Shown: positions 53,137-62,192 of the stretch, in pieces
Layout of the letters: every line of letters starts with the position of its first letter
Position numbering within the stretch: position 1 is the first letter of the stretch
From: [Eubacterium] saphenum
GTDB taxonomy: Bacteria; Bacillota; Clostridia; Lachnospirales; Anaerotignaceae
Direction of reading: 5' to 3'
Length of the DNA stretch: 64,000 nucleotides
Assembly: GCA_004557645.1 (NCBI GenBank)
Contig: SFGI01000013.1
Coordinates: forward strand, 1-64,000
The notes under the pieces: generated by a model
What the model was told of the DNA's origin: nothing
Seen by the model: only the letters and a program-made list of their open reading frames with translations
The model's database searches: none
Translations under genes and position numbers: made by a program

Positions 53137-53907
53137 ATGTTTCTTCGATTTCCAAACCTGCCGTATCATACATCACACGGGCATGATTTTTCCGCAGAAG
53201 CTGCTTTTCTACTGTCTCTCCTGTTTTCTTATCTACCTTGGAACGATAGACCTCCCCTGTCCGATACACAATGCCATCTTCCCGCACAAACTTTTCCTTC
53301 TCCGTTTCGATATGATAGCTAAACTCCACCGGCTCACTGCAGCGCAATTCTCCTCTTAAGTAGGCAGCATCTACTGTAACCACCAGTTGATAGGTTCTGT
53401 CTGTGCCATTATAAAAACGATAATCCAGATAATTATAGAATATAGAAGTGCCTGTGCCAAAGGGCACCTGCCGCCCAAAATCGGGAAACAGGTCAAATCC
53501 ATCATGATGATGATGCTCCACGATTTCCAAATCCGAATGCAGCACCATCCAATGAATCAGGTTGGTAAACTGGCACATACCGCCGCCAACGCCGCTATCG
53601 CTCTGTCCCCCTTTTAGCACCAATCCTTCCTGATAGCCCTTCTTTGCCGTGGTATTCCCCACCAGTTTCCAGAAAGAAAAGGTCTCTCCCGGGCGGATCA
53701 GGATATGGGATACCTTTGGTGCTGCAATGGCAAGGTTCGTGGCTTTGTTTTCCTGCAGGCGTGGGTCTACATTGCCCAATGTCCTTCGTTCTGTTTTGCA
53801 AATGCCTTTTTCATAATCATATCCTTCAGTCGCCGCTGCATTCTATTTTTCTCCACAGAAATGCGGTATGCTGTTGGCGAAAGCTGACAAAATAATCTTC
53901 TTCCCAT
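53135..53907 (-). pseudogene. VanW-family protein gene, frameshifted and internally deleted
   Basis: The family N-terminus (MGRRLFCQLSPTAYRISVEK...) starts at 53907 behind AAAAAGGGGGAG, runs 46 codons and stops at 53767. The rest, from RRTLGNVDPRLQENK to the end (GETFSFWKLVG, GGGMCQFTNLIHW, VEHHHHDGFDLFPDFGRQVPFGTGTS), is in another frame and reaches 53135. Between the two, about 15-18 residues usual in VanW proteins (a ...YKHxSLLRR-type stretch) are missing, so the lesion is a deletion that also shifts frame. The C-terminal frame could start only at a TTG (53779) with poor spacing. VanW function is unknown, despite its name from vancomycin-resistance clusters. Confidence 0.75.
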
Positions 53908-54045
53908 ACCCACTCCCCCTTTTTCTTTCAGCATAGCATAAAAGGGAAAGAAATTGGGTATTCTCCAAAAATCTTATGTTTTTCGTAAGAAATAACCTGC
54001 GTGACGCAAAATAATTCTTTTTGTTCCCACTGGAAGAAATTGCAT

Positions 54046-54074
54046 TTGCTTAATTATTACAAAAATGTTAATAT
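54046..54074 (+). promoter_or_regulatory. Promoter of the 21-residue peptide gene
   Basis: TTGCTT, exactly 17 bases, TAATAT; start site near 54081. Between it and the start codon lie the palindromes TTACGTAA (54077-54084) and ATCGCGAT (54084-54091). Confidence 0.65.
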
Positions 54075-54119
54075 TGTTACGTAATCGCGATACAAATTCT
54101 TAATAGGAGGTTAACAATT

Positions 54120-54185
54120 ATGTGCAACTTTGATTTTGCTTCCATTCTGGAAATTCTGCGTCAGCTGTGTGGTTTCGGCTGCTAA
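54120..54185 (+). CDS. Isolated gene for a 21-residue cysteine-containing peptide
   Basis: AGGAGG nine bases before an ATG opens 21 codons. The peptide starts MCNFDFASILEIL, continues RQ and ends LCGFGC: Cys at 2, 17 and 21, an amphipathic helical middle and a C-terminal CGFGC turn. It has its own promoter (54046-54074) and a strong terminator 10 bases after the stop, so it is a complete transcription unit between vanW and the fatty-acid operon. No family is recognised. Possible roles include a signalling or metal-binding micropeptide, a RiPP-like precursor without nearby modifying enzymes, or a regulatory leader; a dual small RNA is also possible. Confidence 0.6.
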   Translation: MCNFDFASILEILRQLCGFGC

Positions 54186-54189
54186 TGAT

Positions 54190-54223
54190 AAAAAAAGACC
54201 CTGCTTCTGCAGGGTCCTTTTTT
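54190..54223. terminator. Bidirectional terminator between the peptide gene and accA
   Basis: GACCCTGC-TTCT-GCAGGGTC with AAAAAAA before and CTTTTTT after; ends both the peptide transcript and the fatty-acid operon. Confidence 0.9.
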
Positions 54224-55007
54224 ATTCCGCCCAGCGTCCCAGTTTGCGGAACCGCTGATACCGTTCTTCTGAAAGGGTCTTTCCATCTTTTTTAGAATAG
54301 CCCTTCAAATCCAGAATCAATTTTTCTTTCATGCCTTCGCACATTGCGCCGAAATGCTTGAAATCTTCCTTGATGATCTCTTCCGCCACGCCGAATTCCA
54401 CCATATCCTCCGCCGTGATGCGCAGACATTCTGCCGCGTCGGGTGCCAGCTTGGCATCCTCCCACAGGATGCTGGCACAGCCTTCCGGGGAAATGACAGA
54501 AAAAACCGCATTTTCCAGCATATACAGCTTATTCGCCACGGAAAGGCCCAGTGCGCCGCCGCTGCCGCCTTCCCCAATGACGATGGTGATGACAGGGGTT
54601 TCCAGTGCCATCATCTGCATCAGGTTATCGGCAATGGCCTGGCCCTGCCCCCGTTCTTCCGCTTCTTCGCCGCAGAAGGCGCCGGAGGTATCCACAAAGC
54701 AGATGATGGGCCGATGGAATTTTTCCGCCTGCTTCATCAGCCTCAGAGCCTTCCGATAGCCTTCCGGCATGGGGCAGCCAAAGTTGCATTTGATGCGTTC
54801 CTCCAAGTCTCTGCCTCTTTCGATGCCGATAAAGGTAGCAGGAATTTCCCCCAGCATACCGATACCGCCGATGATGGCCGCATCATCGGCATATTTTCTG
54901 TCCCCATGCAGCTCTGTCCGTTCCGTAAACAGTTTCTCGATATAGGAACGAGCCGTAGGGCGGTTTTGGGCACGGGCGGTCTGTAATTTCTGATACGCTT
55001 TCATCAT
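54222..55007 (-). CDS. accA: Acetyl-CoA carboxylase carboxyltransferase subunit alpha
   Basis: 261 residues, the short Firmicutes form. Crotonase-type fold; '[25 protein letters not shown]' and '[40 protein letters not shown]' bind acetyl-CoA and carboxybiotin. Forms an A2D2 carboxyltransferase with AccD, which is encoded just upstream with a 4-base ATGA overlap. Last gene of the operon. Confidence 0.96.
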   Translation of the reverse strand: MMKAYQKLQTARAQNRPTARSYIEKLFTERTELHGDRKYADDAAIIGGIGMLGEIPATFIGIERGRDLEERIKCNFGCPMPEGYRKALRLMKQAEKFHRPIICFVDTSGAFCGEEAEERGQGQAIADNLMQMMALETPVITIVIGEGGSGGALGLSVANKLYMLENAVFSVISPEGCASILWEDAKLAPDAAECLRITAEDMVEFGVAEEIIKEDFKHFGAMCEGMKEKLILDLKGYSKKDGKTLSEERYQRFRKLGRWAE

Positions 55008-55864
55008 TCCAGCCCCCCTTTTCTGTTATGCTGCCGCAAAAGTTTTTCCAAAGTACCCCGCAGTTCTGTTCTGGGAACAATGGCATCTACGAAGCCATGC
55101 TCCAGCAAAAATTCTGCTTTCTGGAAATCATCGGGCAGCTTTTTCTTTGTGGTCTGCTCAATGACCCTGCGCCCTGCAAAGCCAATGGTGGCATTGGGCT
55201 CGGATAGGATGATATCCCCCAGCATGGCAAAGCTGGCTGTGACACCGCCGGTGGTAGGGTCTGTCAAAACGGTAATGTAAAGACCGCCCCGCTTGCTGTG
55301 GTAATCCACTGCGCCGCTGGTCTTTGCCATCTGCATCAGGGAAAGGATGCCTTCCTGCATACGGGCACCGCCGGAGGCCGTAAAGCCCACCACGGGCAAT
55401 TCCTGTTCCGCCGCGTATTCAAACAGTCTGGCGATCTTTTCACCTACTACGGAACCCATACTGCCCATCATAAAGCCGGGCTCCATGACGAAAATGGCGC
55501 AGGGCTGACGGCGAATGGTGGCTGTGCCGCAGATGACTCCTTCCTCTTCCCCGCAGGCTGCTCTGCCCCTGTCCATCTTATCCTGATAACCGGGAAATTC
55601 CAGAGGGTCGATGGTTTCAATATTCATAAACAGCTCCTGAAAACTGTCCTTATCGAACAGGGCTTTGATCCTCGTTCTGGCGCCAATGCGAAAATGGTGT
55701 CCGCAATGGGGGCAGGTTGCTTTATTCTTTGCGATGGCCCGCTTCGTTTCGTAAGATTTGCACTCGGGACAACGCACCTTTTCTTCAAATGTTGCTTTTG
55801 GCGTAATACCGCCTTTTTCCAATGTATTTTTGGACTTGCGAAAGTAACCCATGATGTTACTCAT
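55004..55864 (-). CDS. accD: Acetyl-CoA carboxylase carboxyltransferase subunit beta
   Basis: 286 residues. The N-terminal zinc finger [13 protein letters not shown]...[10 protein letters not shown] (four Cys) and '[27 protein letters not shown]' in the carboxyltransferase core are diagnostic. The ATG abuts the accC stop; AAGGACGTGAG serves as ribosome-binding site inside accC. Confidence 0.96.
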   Translation of the reverse strand: MSNIMGYFRKSKNTLEKGGITPKATFEEKVRCPECKSYETKRAIAKNKATCPHCGHHFRIGARTRIKALFDKDSFQELFMNIETIDPLEFPGYQDKMDRGRAACGEEEGVICGTATIRRQPCAIFVMEPGFMMGSMGSVVGEKIARLFEYAAEQELPVVGFTASGGARMQEGILSLMQMAKTSGAVDYHSKRGGLYITVLTDPTTGGVTASFAMLGDIILSEPNATIGFAGRRVIEQTTKKKLPDDFQKAEFLLEHGFVDAIVPRTELRGTLEKLLRQHNRKGGLE

Positions 55865-57190
55865 TTATCTCACGTCCTTTTCCAAGATTTTCGGCAAAAT
55901 CAAAGTATCATACTCGCCCTTCTGGAATGCCTTGCTGCGTACCAGCCGCAGCTGATCTTCAATATTCGTATCCACACCAACGATGACCATTTCGCAAAGG
56001 GCCGCTTCCATTTTTCGGATAGCTTCTTCCCGGGTATTGGCATGAACGATGAGTTTTCCCAGCATGGAGTCATAGAAAGGCACCACCTGACAATCCTGCA
56101 TCAGGGCTGTATCAAAATGGACTCTGCCGCCGCCGGGAATATGCAGGAAATCCACCTTCCCTGTGGAACGGGCATTGATCCGACATTCGATGGCATGGCC
56201 CTGCAGTTGAATCTCCTCCTGGGTCATATCCAGAGGCACCTGACAGGCAATGCGGATCTGCCATTTTACGATATCCACGCCGCTGATTTCTTCTGTGATG
56301 GGGTGTTCCACCTGCAGACGGGTATTCATTTCAATAAAATAGAACTGCCCATCGGGTGCCAGCAGAAATTCTACGGTGCCCACATTGGTATAGTTTGCCG
56401 CCTTTGCTGCTTTGATGGCTGCTTCCATCATCTTCTGACGGATTTCTTCCGTCATCACAGGGCTGGGGGTTTCCTCCAGCACCTTCTGTTTATTCAGCTG
56501 CAAAGAACAGTCTCTTTCCCCCAAACAAAGGATATTTCCTTCGTGGTCTGCCAACACCTGCATTTCCACATGGCGCACAGAAGTCAGATATTTTTCCAGG
56601 AAAACGTCCCCGTTGCCGAAGGCACTTTCCGCCTCTCGGGATGCGGTATAAAAAGCATCCTCCAGTTCTTCTTCCTTCCAGACCACGCGGATGCCTTTGC
56701 CGCCGCCGCCTGCTGTGGCTTTCACCAAAAGGGGATAGCCAATATCCTGAGCCAAGCGTTTTGCTTCTGCCGCATCTTTCAGGATTTCTGTACCGGGCAC
56801 CACGGGCACGCCAACCTTCTGCATCAGCTGTCGGGAAGCGTCCTTATCCCCCATGGCGGAGATAACTTCACTCTTGGGGCCGATGAATGTGATGCCGTTT
56901 TCTTCGCACAGCTTGGCAAATGCCGCATTTTCGGAAAGGAAACCATATCCGGGGTGGATGGCTTCTGCATGGGTCGCCAAAGCTGCACTGATGATGTTTT
57001 TCTGATTTAAGTAGCTGTCCGCCGCCGCATTGCCGCCGATGCAGATTCGTTCATCGGCCAAAGCAACGGGCAGGGAATCTTTATCCGCCTCAGAGTAGAC
57101 AGCCACTGTCTCGATGCCCATTTCCTTGCAGGCACGGATGATACGGACTGCCACTTCCCCTCTGTTGGCAACGAGAATTTTAGAAAACAT
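55865..57190 (-). CDS. accC: Acetyl-CoA carboxylase, biotin carboxylase subunit
   Basis: 441 residues. ATP-grasp enzyme: KILVANRGEVAVRIIRACKEMG, the P-loop-like LLVKATAGGGGKGIRVV, EKYLTSVRHVEMQVLADHEGN and FIEMNTRLQVEHPITEEISGVDIV with the catalytic Glu/Arg. Carboxylates biotin on AccB using bicarbonate and ATP. AAGGAG eight bases before the ATG, inside the fabZ 3' end. Confidence 0.97.
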   Translation of the reverse strand: MFSKILVANRGEVAVRIIRACKEMGIETVAVYSEADKDSLPVALADERICIGGNAAADSYLNQKNIISAALATHAEAIHPGYGFLSENAAFAKLCEENGITFIGPKSEVISAMGDKDASRQLMQKVGVPVVPGTEILKDAAEAKRLAQDIGYPLLVKATAGGGGKGIRVVWKEEELEDAFYTASREAESAFGNGDVFLEKYLTSVRHVEMQVLADHEGNILCLGERDCSLQLNKQKVLEETPSPVMTEEIRQKMMEAAIKAAKAANYTNVGTVEFLLAPDGQFYFIEMNTRLQVEHPITEEISGVDIVKWQIRIACQVPLDMTQEEIQLQGHAIECRINARSTGKVDFLHIPGGGRVHFDTALMQDCQVVPFYDSMLGKLIVHANTREEAIRKMEAALCEMVIVGVDTNIEDQLRLVRSKAFQKGEYDTLILPKILEKDVR

Positions 57191-57196
57191 ACGCCA

Positions 57197-57610
57197 TTAC
57201 TCCTTGATAAGTGCGAAGGAAAATTCCGCACTGACACATAATTTACCGTCTACATAGCCTTTGCCTTCTGCCCAGTAAAAAGGGCCTTTATGTTTCAGCA
57301 AAGTACATTCTGTTTCAAACACATCCCCGGGACGTACGCTGTTTTTGAAACGCACTTTGTCCAGACCTGTGAAGAAGGGAGTGATCCCTTCCGCTTCGCC
57401 GGAAAGCAGCACACAGGCAGACTGACCGAGAATTTCACAAAGGATCACGCCGGGCACAACGGGGTTCCCGGGGAAATGCCCCTGCAGAAAAAACTCGTCG
57501 CCGCGGATGGTCTTTTTGCCGTAAGCCTTGCCCTCCCGCAGTTCCGCTTCATCAATGAGAAGCATATGGTCTCTGTGGGGCAAAAGCTTTTTGATTTCTT
57601 CCTGATTCAT
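57197..57610 (-). CDS. fabZ: 3-hydroxyacyl-ACP dehydratase FabZ
   Basis: 137 residues, hotdog fold. LLPHRDHMLLIDE at the N-terminus, catalytic His in LQGHFPGNPVVPGVI and Glu in LCEILGQSA. Dehydrates (3R)-hydroxyacyl-ACP to trans-2-enoyl-ACP, the FabK substrate. AAAGGAGG before the ATG. No FabA or FabM is seen, so how unsaturated fatty acids arise is not shown here. Confidence 0.96.
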   Translation of the reverse strand: MNQEEIKKLLPHRDHMLLIDEAELREGKAYGKKTIRGDEFFLQGHFPGNPVVPGVILCEILGQSACVLLSGEAEGITPFFTGLDKVRFKNSVRPGDVFETECTLLKHKGPFYWAEGKGYVDGKLCVSAEFSFALIKE

Positions 57611-57624
57611 GATTCTTCCTCCTT

Positions 57625-58071
57625 TTATACAGGCAGGATACGGAACAGGGGCTGACCGAATTCCACGATCTGCCCGTTATCTACGCAGACCACTTCGATG
57701 GTGCCTTCCAGTTCCGCTTCGATGTTATTGAACATCTTCATGGATTCCACGATGCAAAGGACATCCCCCTTCTGCACCTTATCGCCCACTTTGACAAAAG
57801 GCTCTGCCCCCGCCTGGGGTGCCAGATAAACGGTACCCACCAGAGGGGATTTCTGTTCCACGCCGTCTGCTGTTTCTGTTTTTTCAGGGGCCGCTTCCAC
57901 AGGCAGTTCCACTGCCGTTTCCACCGGAACGAAAACGGGTGCTTCCGCTGCCACAGGTCTGCCGCCTGCCGCTTCCAGCACAATACGGTTGTCGCCTTCT
58001 GTCAGATCCAGCTTTGTCAGCTGGTTCTGGCGCAGAATTTTCGCCAGTTCATTGATTTTATTTGTATCCAT
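57625..58071 (-). CDS. accB: Biotin carboxyl carrier protein of acetyl-CoA carboxylase
   Basis: 148 residues from the ATG at 58071 (AAGGA nine bases before; starts nearer to that site are too close). A short N-terminal helix, a proline/alanine-rich linker (AEAPVFVPVETAVELPVEAAPEK), and the C-terminal biotinyl domain with the modified Lys in VESMKMFNNIEAE. Carries carboxybiotin from AccC to AccAD. Starts five bases after fabF. Confidence 0.96.
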   Translation of the reverse strand: MDTNKINELAKILRQNQLTKLDLTEGDNRIVLEAAGGRPVAAEAPVFVPVETAVELPVEAAPEKTETADGVEQKSPLVGTVYLAPQAGAEPFVKVGDKVQKGDVLCIVESMKMFNNIEAELEGTIEVVCVDNGQIVEFGQPLFRILPV

Positions 58072-58076
58072 AGTCA

Positions 58077-59312
58077 TCAATCCTTATATTTTCTAAAAGC
58101 CACACAGGCGTTATGACCGCCAAAGCCCAAAGAAGTGGACATGGCACCTTCTACCACTGTCTGCACCGCTGTGTTGGGGGTATAATCCAGATCGCAGTCG
58201 GGGTCAGCTTCCATGAGGTTGATGGTGGGAGGGATGATATCCTCCTGCACCGCCAGAATCGCCGCAATGGCTTCTACGGCACCTGCCGCCCCCAGCATAT
58301 GACCTGTCATGGATTTTGTGGAGCTGATGTGTACTTTTCTTGCATCTTCTTCGCCAAAGGCGTTTTTGATGGCTCTTGTTTCTGTTTTGTCATTCAGGGA
58401 TGTGCCTGTGCCGTGAGCATTGATATAGATGGCTTCGGGAGAGATGCCCGCAAAGCCTTCTGCCGCAATTTTGATGGCTTTCCCGCTGGCAATGGCTTCT
58501 TCCGCAGGAGCTGTAACGTGGTGGGCATCGCAGGTGGAGCCATAGCCAACCACTTCTGCATAGATTTTCGCACCACGGGCCTTTGCGTGTTCATATTCTT
58601 CCAAGATCACTGCGCCTGCGCCTTCGCCCATAACGAAACCGCCGCGGCGTTTATCAAAGGGCAGAGATGCTGCGTTGGGGTCTTCGGAAGGGTTCAGTGC
58701 CATACAGCTGCCAAAGCCTGCCACTGCCAAAGGTGTAATGGCTGCTTCGCTGCCGCCGCAGATGGCTGCTGTGGTATAGCCATGGAGGATGGCTCTGTAG
58801 CCTTCGCCAATGGCTGTTGTACCTGTGGCACAGGCTGTGGTAACAGACACACAGGCGTTCATTGCCTGATAGCGGATGGCAATATTGCCTGCCGCAATGT
58901 TGCTGATCATTTTGGGAATGAACAGAGGAGAAACCCTTCTGGCCCCTTTTGCCAGCAGCATATCATAGCTTTCACAGAATGTTTCAAAGCCGCCGATGCC
59001 GCTGCCGAAATAGACCGCCAGTTCATCTGCGTCGATATTGCCTTCCAGCTGGCTGTCTGCCACCGCTTCCCCTGCTGCTGCCATGGCGAACTGGCTGAAT
59101 CTGTCCAGTTTTTTCGCCGCCAGTTTATCCATATATGTTGTCGGATCGAAGTCCTTCACCTCTGCCGCCAGTTTGAATTTGCTTTCGCTGGTGTCAAATC
59201 TGGTGATAGGGCCGATACCGTTTTTGCCGTTTTTCAAAGCTTCCCAGAAATCAGGTACGTTGTTGCCCACGGGGGTCACCGCACCGATCCCTGTTACTAC
59301 TACTCTTCTCAT
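58077..59312 (-). CDS. fabF: 3-oxoacyl-ACP synthase II
   Basis: 411 residues from MRRVVVTGIGAVTPVGN at 59312. Catalytic Cys in VTTACATGTTAIGEG, His in NAHGTGTSLND and SMTGHMLGAAGA: the Cys-His-His triad of condensing enzymes. Elongates acyl-ACP with malonyl-ACP; only elongating synthase in this operon. Confidence 0.97.
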   Translation of the reverse strand: MRRVVVTGIGAVTPVGNNVPDFWEALKNGKNGIGPITRFDTSESKFKLAAEVKDFDPTTYMDKLAAKKLDRFSQFAMAAAGEAVADSQLEGNIDADELAVYFGSGIGGFETFCESYDMLLAKGARRVSPLFIPKMISNIAAGNIAIRYQAMNACVSVTTACATGTTAIGEGYRAILHGYTTAAICGGSEAAITPLAVAGFGSCMALNPSEDPNAASLPFDKRRGGFVMGEGAGAVILEEYEHAKARGAKIYAEVVGYGSTCDAHHVTAPAEEAIASGKAIKIAAEGFAGISPEAIYINAHGTGTSLNDKTETRAIKNAFGEEDARKVHISSTKSMTGHMLGAAGAVEAIAAILAVQEDIIPPTINLMEADPDCDLDYTPNTAVQTVVEGAMSTSLGFGGHNACVAFRKYKD

Positions 59313-59326
59313 AAGTTCTACCTCTC

Positions 59327-60058
59327 TTAGCACGCTAAGCCACCGTCGATACGGATGACTTCGCCTGTAATGTAGTCAGACTGTTCCGACGCCAAAAACA
59401 GCGCCAGTTTTGCCACTTCCTCTGCTTCGCCGAAGCGCTTCATGGGAATGGCTTCTTTCAAAGCATCATTTTCCAGAGCTTCTGTCATTTCTGTGGCAAT
59501 GAAGCCGGGGGCAATGGCATTGCAGCAAACCCCTCTGGATGCCAGCTCCTTGGCAACGGATTTTGTCAGGCCGACCACACCCGCCTTGGATGCGGAATAG
59601 TTTGCCTGACCGGGGTTGCCTGTCAAACCGGAAACAGAGCTGATATTGATGATCTTGCCGCCCTTCTGTTTCAGGAACAGGGGGTATACCCCTTTGATCA
59701 TATAAAATACACCTTTCAGGTTCGTGTCGATGACTGCGTCGAAATCTGCCGTTTTCATCATGGGAACCAGTTTATCTTTTGTGATACCTGCGTTATTCAC
59801 CAAAATCTGGATACCACCAAAATCCTTCACAATCTCTTTTACCACTGCTGCCACGGCATCGGCATCGGCAACGTTGCACTGATATGCCTTGGCTTTTACG
59901 CCCAAAGCCTCCAGTTCTTTCAGGGTTTCTTCCGCTTTTACCGTATTGCCTGCATAGAGAAAAGCGATATCCGCCCCATTTTCTGCAAATTTCAGGCAAA
60001 TGGCTTTCCCGATGCCACGGGAACCGCCAGTCACTACTGCTGTTTTACCTTTCAGCAT
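59327..60058 (-). CDS. fabG: 3-oxoacyl-ACP reductase FabG
   Basis: 243 residues, short-chain dehydrogenase. TGGSRGIGKAI (NADPH site), NNAGITKD, the catalytic Ser in ISSVSG and Tyr/Lys in YSASKAGVVG; ends in ITGEVIRIDGG. Reduces 3-oxoacyl-ACP. Starts 7 bases before the fabD stop (overlap), with GAAGGAGG upstream. Confidence 0.97.
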   Translation of the reverse strand: MLKGKTAVVTGGSRGIGKAICLKFAENGADIAFLYAGNTVKAEETLKELEALGVKAKAYQCNVADADAVAAVVKEIVKDFGGIQILVNNAGITKDKLVPMMKTADFDAVIDTNLKGVFYMIKGVYPLFLKQKGGKIINISSVSGLTGNPGQANYSASKAGVVGLTKSVAKELASRGVCCNAIAPGFIATEMTEALENDALKEAIPMKRFGEAEEVAKLALFLASEQSDYITGEVIRIDGGLAC

Positions 60059-60966
60059 CCCATTTCCTCCTTCACCTTTTCGATCTCTTCCATATTGGAA
60101 ACGCTGTAAACCTTTGCGTCAGGCAGGATACGTTTGATGAGTTTTTTCAGCGTATCGCCAACGCCCACTTCGATGAAGGTATCGAAACCATCGGCAGCCA
60201 TGCGTTCAATGCTTTCCTGCCAGCGCAGGCTGTGGTTGATCTGCTGTTCCATCAGTTCTCTGACATTTTCCGTATAAGGCTCTGTTGTGAAGTTGGAATA
60301 AACGGTGATGGCAGGCTTTTTCAGATCAAAGGCCTTTGCCGCTTCCGCAAATTCCCTGCTGGCTTCATCCATAAAAGGAGAGTGGAAGCCGCCGCCCACG
60401 GCAACGGGCAGCCCTCTGCCGCCTGCTTCCCGGATAGCTTTATTGAAAGCGTCCATTTCTTCCTTGGCACCGGCAACCACCAGCTGACCGGGTGCGTTAT
60501 AGTTTACAGGGTAAACCTGTTTGAACTGCTTGCAAACTTCCTCCACCTTGCTGTTTTCCAGCTTCATCACCGCCAGCATGCTTGCAGGGTGTTCCGCTGC
60601 TGCTTTTGCCATGGCTTTGCCTCTTTCACAGGCCAGCTGGAAGCCATCCAAAGGGCTGTAGGCACCGGCAAAGGCAAGGGCAGGCAATTCGCCCAAAGAG
60701 AAGCCTGCTACCCCTTCGGGCATGATGCCTGCTTCGGATAAGGCAATGGCTGCCGCCAGATCTGCCAGATACAGGCAAGGCTGTGTATTCTGTGTTTCCT
60801 TCAATTCTTCCGCTGTACCCGCAAAGCACTGTTTCAGTGTACCTGTTCTCAGTGCTTCCGCACCATCGAACAATCCATGAACTGTTTCATTGGCTTCATA
60901 AAAAGCCTTGCCCATGCCTGCCTTCTGGGCACCCTGACCGGAAAAAACAAATGCTATTTTACCCAT
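60052..60966 (-). CDS. fabD: Malonyl-CoA:ACP transacylase
   Basis: 304 residues. FVFSGQGAQKAGMGK at the N-terminus, the nucleophile in GFSLGELPALAFAG (GxSxG) and His in VGGGFHSPFMDEAS. Transfers malonyl from CoA to ACP. Overlaps fabK by 13 bases and fabG by 7. Confidence 0.97.
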   Translation of the reverse strand: MGKIAFVFSGQGAQKAGMGKAFYEANETVHGLFDGAEALRTGTLKQCFAGTAEELKETQNTQPCLYLADLAAAIALSEAGIMPEGVAGFSLGELPALAFAGAYSPLDGFQLACERGKAMAKAAAEHPASMLAVMKLENSKVEEVCKQFKQVYPVNYNAPGQLVVAGAKEEMDAFNKAIREAGGRGLPVAVGGGFHSPFMDEASREFAEAAKAFDLKKPAITVYSNFTTEPYTENVRELMEQQINHSLRWQESIERMAADGFDTFIEVGVGDTLKKLIKRILPDAKVYSVSNMEEIEKVKEEMGC

Positions 60967-61904
60967 TTTGCTGCTCCTTTCAGCAGAATTTCTGCTTCTT
61001 CTGCAATTTCGCGGATGATTTCTGCTGCAGGCTGTTCTTTATTCACCATACCGGAGATCTGCCCCGCCATGAAGCAGCCTTCTTTTGTATCGCCTTCCAC
61101 AGCCGCCTTTCTCAGGGCGCCTACGCCCAGCTGGTCTACCATTTCGGCAGTGGTTTCAGGGGCATATTCCACCTTCAGGAAGTTGCGGGCAAACTGATTT
61201 TTCATGACACGGCAAGTGCTGCCGCCAAAACGTCTGCCTGTGGCTGTTGTGGAAACGTCTGTTGCTTTCCGCACCATATCTTTATAGTTCTGGTGTACGC
61301 CGCATTCCTCCGCCAGAAGGAAACGTGTACCCATCTGTACGCCTACGGCACCCAGCATGAATGCCGCTGCCATCCCTCTGCCGTCGCCGATGCCGCCTGC
61401 CGCCAGAACGGGGATGTCTACCGCATCCACCACCTGAGGCACCAAAGGCATGGTGGAAAGCTCGCCGATATGACCGCCGGATTCGCCGCCTTCGGCAATA
61501 ACAGCATCCGCACCTGCGCGGGCCATCATTTTTGCCGCCGCCACAGAAGCTGCCACAGGGATGACCTTGATCCCTGCTCCTCTCCACATGGGGATGTATT
61601 TGTTGGGGATGCCTGCGCCTGTTGTCACCACTGCCACTTTTTCTTCCGCAACGATTTTTGCCACTTCCTCCACATGGGGGCTCATCAGCATGATGTTTAC
61701 GCCAAAGGGTTTGTCTGTCAGGCTTCTGGCAATTTTGATCTGCTCCCGCAGATAATCGCCGCCTGCGTTCATGGCAGAAATGATGCCCAGGCCGCCGCCG
61801 TTGGAAACTGCCGCAGCCAGCTTGCCGTCAGCGATCCACGCCATACCGCCCTGGAAAATGGGATATTCGATGCCAAGCATCTCACAAATCGGTGAAACGA
61901 TCAT
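60954..61904 (-). CDS. fabK: Enoyl-ACP reductase II (FMN-dependent)
   Basis: 316 residues. 'EYPIFQGGMAWIADGKLAAAVSNGGGLG', 'GADAVIAEGGESGGHIGE' and 'VLAAGGIGDGRGMAAAFMLGAVGVQMGTRFL' mark the TIM-barrel FMN enzyme FabK, not FabI. Reduces enoyl-ACP with NAD(P)H. FabK enzymes are insensitive to triclosan, a known property of the family. AAAGGAGG before the ATG; 29 bases after acpP. Confidence 0.96.
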   Translation of the reverse strand: MIVSPICEMLGIEYPIFQGGMAWIADGKLAAAVSNGGGLGIISAMNAGGDYLREQIKIARSLTDKPFGVNIMLMSPHVEEVAKIVAEEKVAVVTTGAGIPNKYIPMWRGAGIKVIPVAASVAAAKMMARAGADAVIAEGGESGGHIGELSTMPLVPQVVDAVDIPVLAAGGIGDGRGMAAAFMLGAVGVQMGTRFLLAEECGVHQNYKDMVRKATDVSTTATGRRFGGSTCRVMKNQFARNFLKVEYAPETTAEMVDQLGVGALRKAAVEGDTKEGCFMAGQISGMVNKEQPAAEIIREIAEEAEILLKGAAKWVK

Positions 61905-61933
61905 ATCGTCGTCCTCCTTTACTTACCTGTTTC

Positions 61934-62158
61934 TTACGCTACTTTGCTTTCGATCAGTTTTACCAGATCGCCAACTGTGTTGATCTTGTTTTCGCCCATT
62001 TCGATTTCTGTGCCGAATTCATCTTCCAGGTTCATCAGCAGTTCCATAACATCCAGAGAGTCGATGCCCAGTGTGCCGAATTCTGTTTCCAGTTTGATGT
62101 CTGCTGCGTCACATTCCAGTTTTTCTGCCAACATTGCTGCGATTTTTTCGAATACCAT
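61934..62158 (-). CDS. acpP: Acyl carrier protein
   Basis: 74 residues from the ATG at 62158 (AAAGGAG ten bases before), acidic four-helix. The phosphopantetheine Ser is in LGIDSLDVMELLM. Carries all intermediates of the pathway encoded around it. Frame extension to 62182 is not used. Confidence 0.96.
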   Translation of the reverse strand: MVFEKIAAMLAEKLECDAADIKLETEFGTLGIDSLDVMELLMNLEDEFGTEIEMGENKINTVGDLVKLIESKVA

Positions 62159-62192
62159 AATTTTCAATCTCCTTTTTTTCATTAAAATATTT

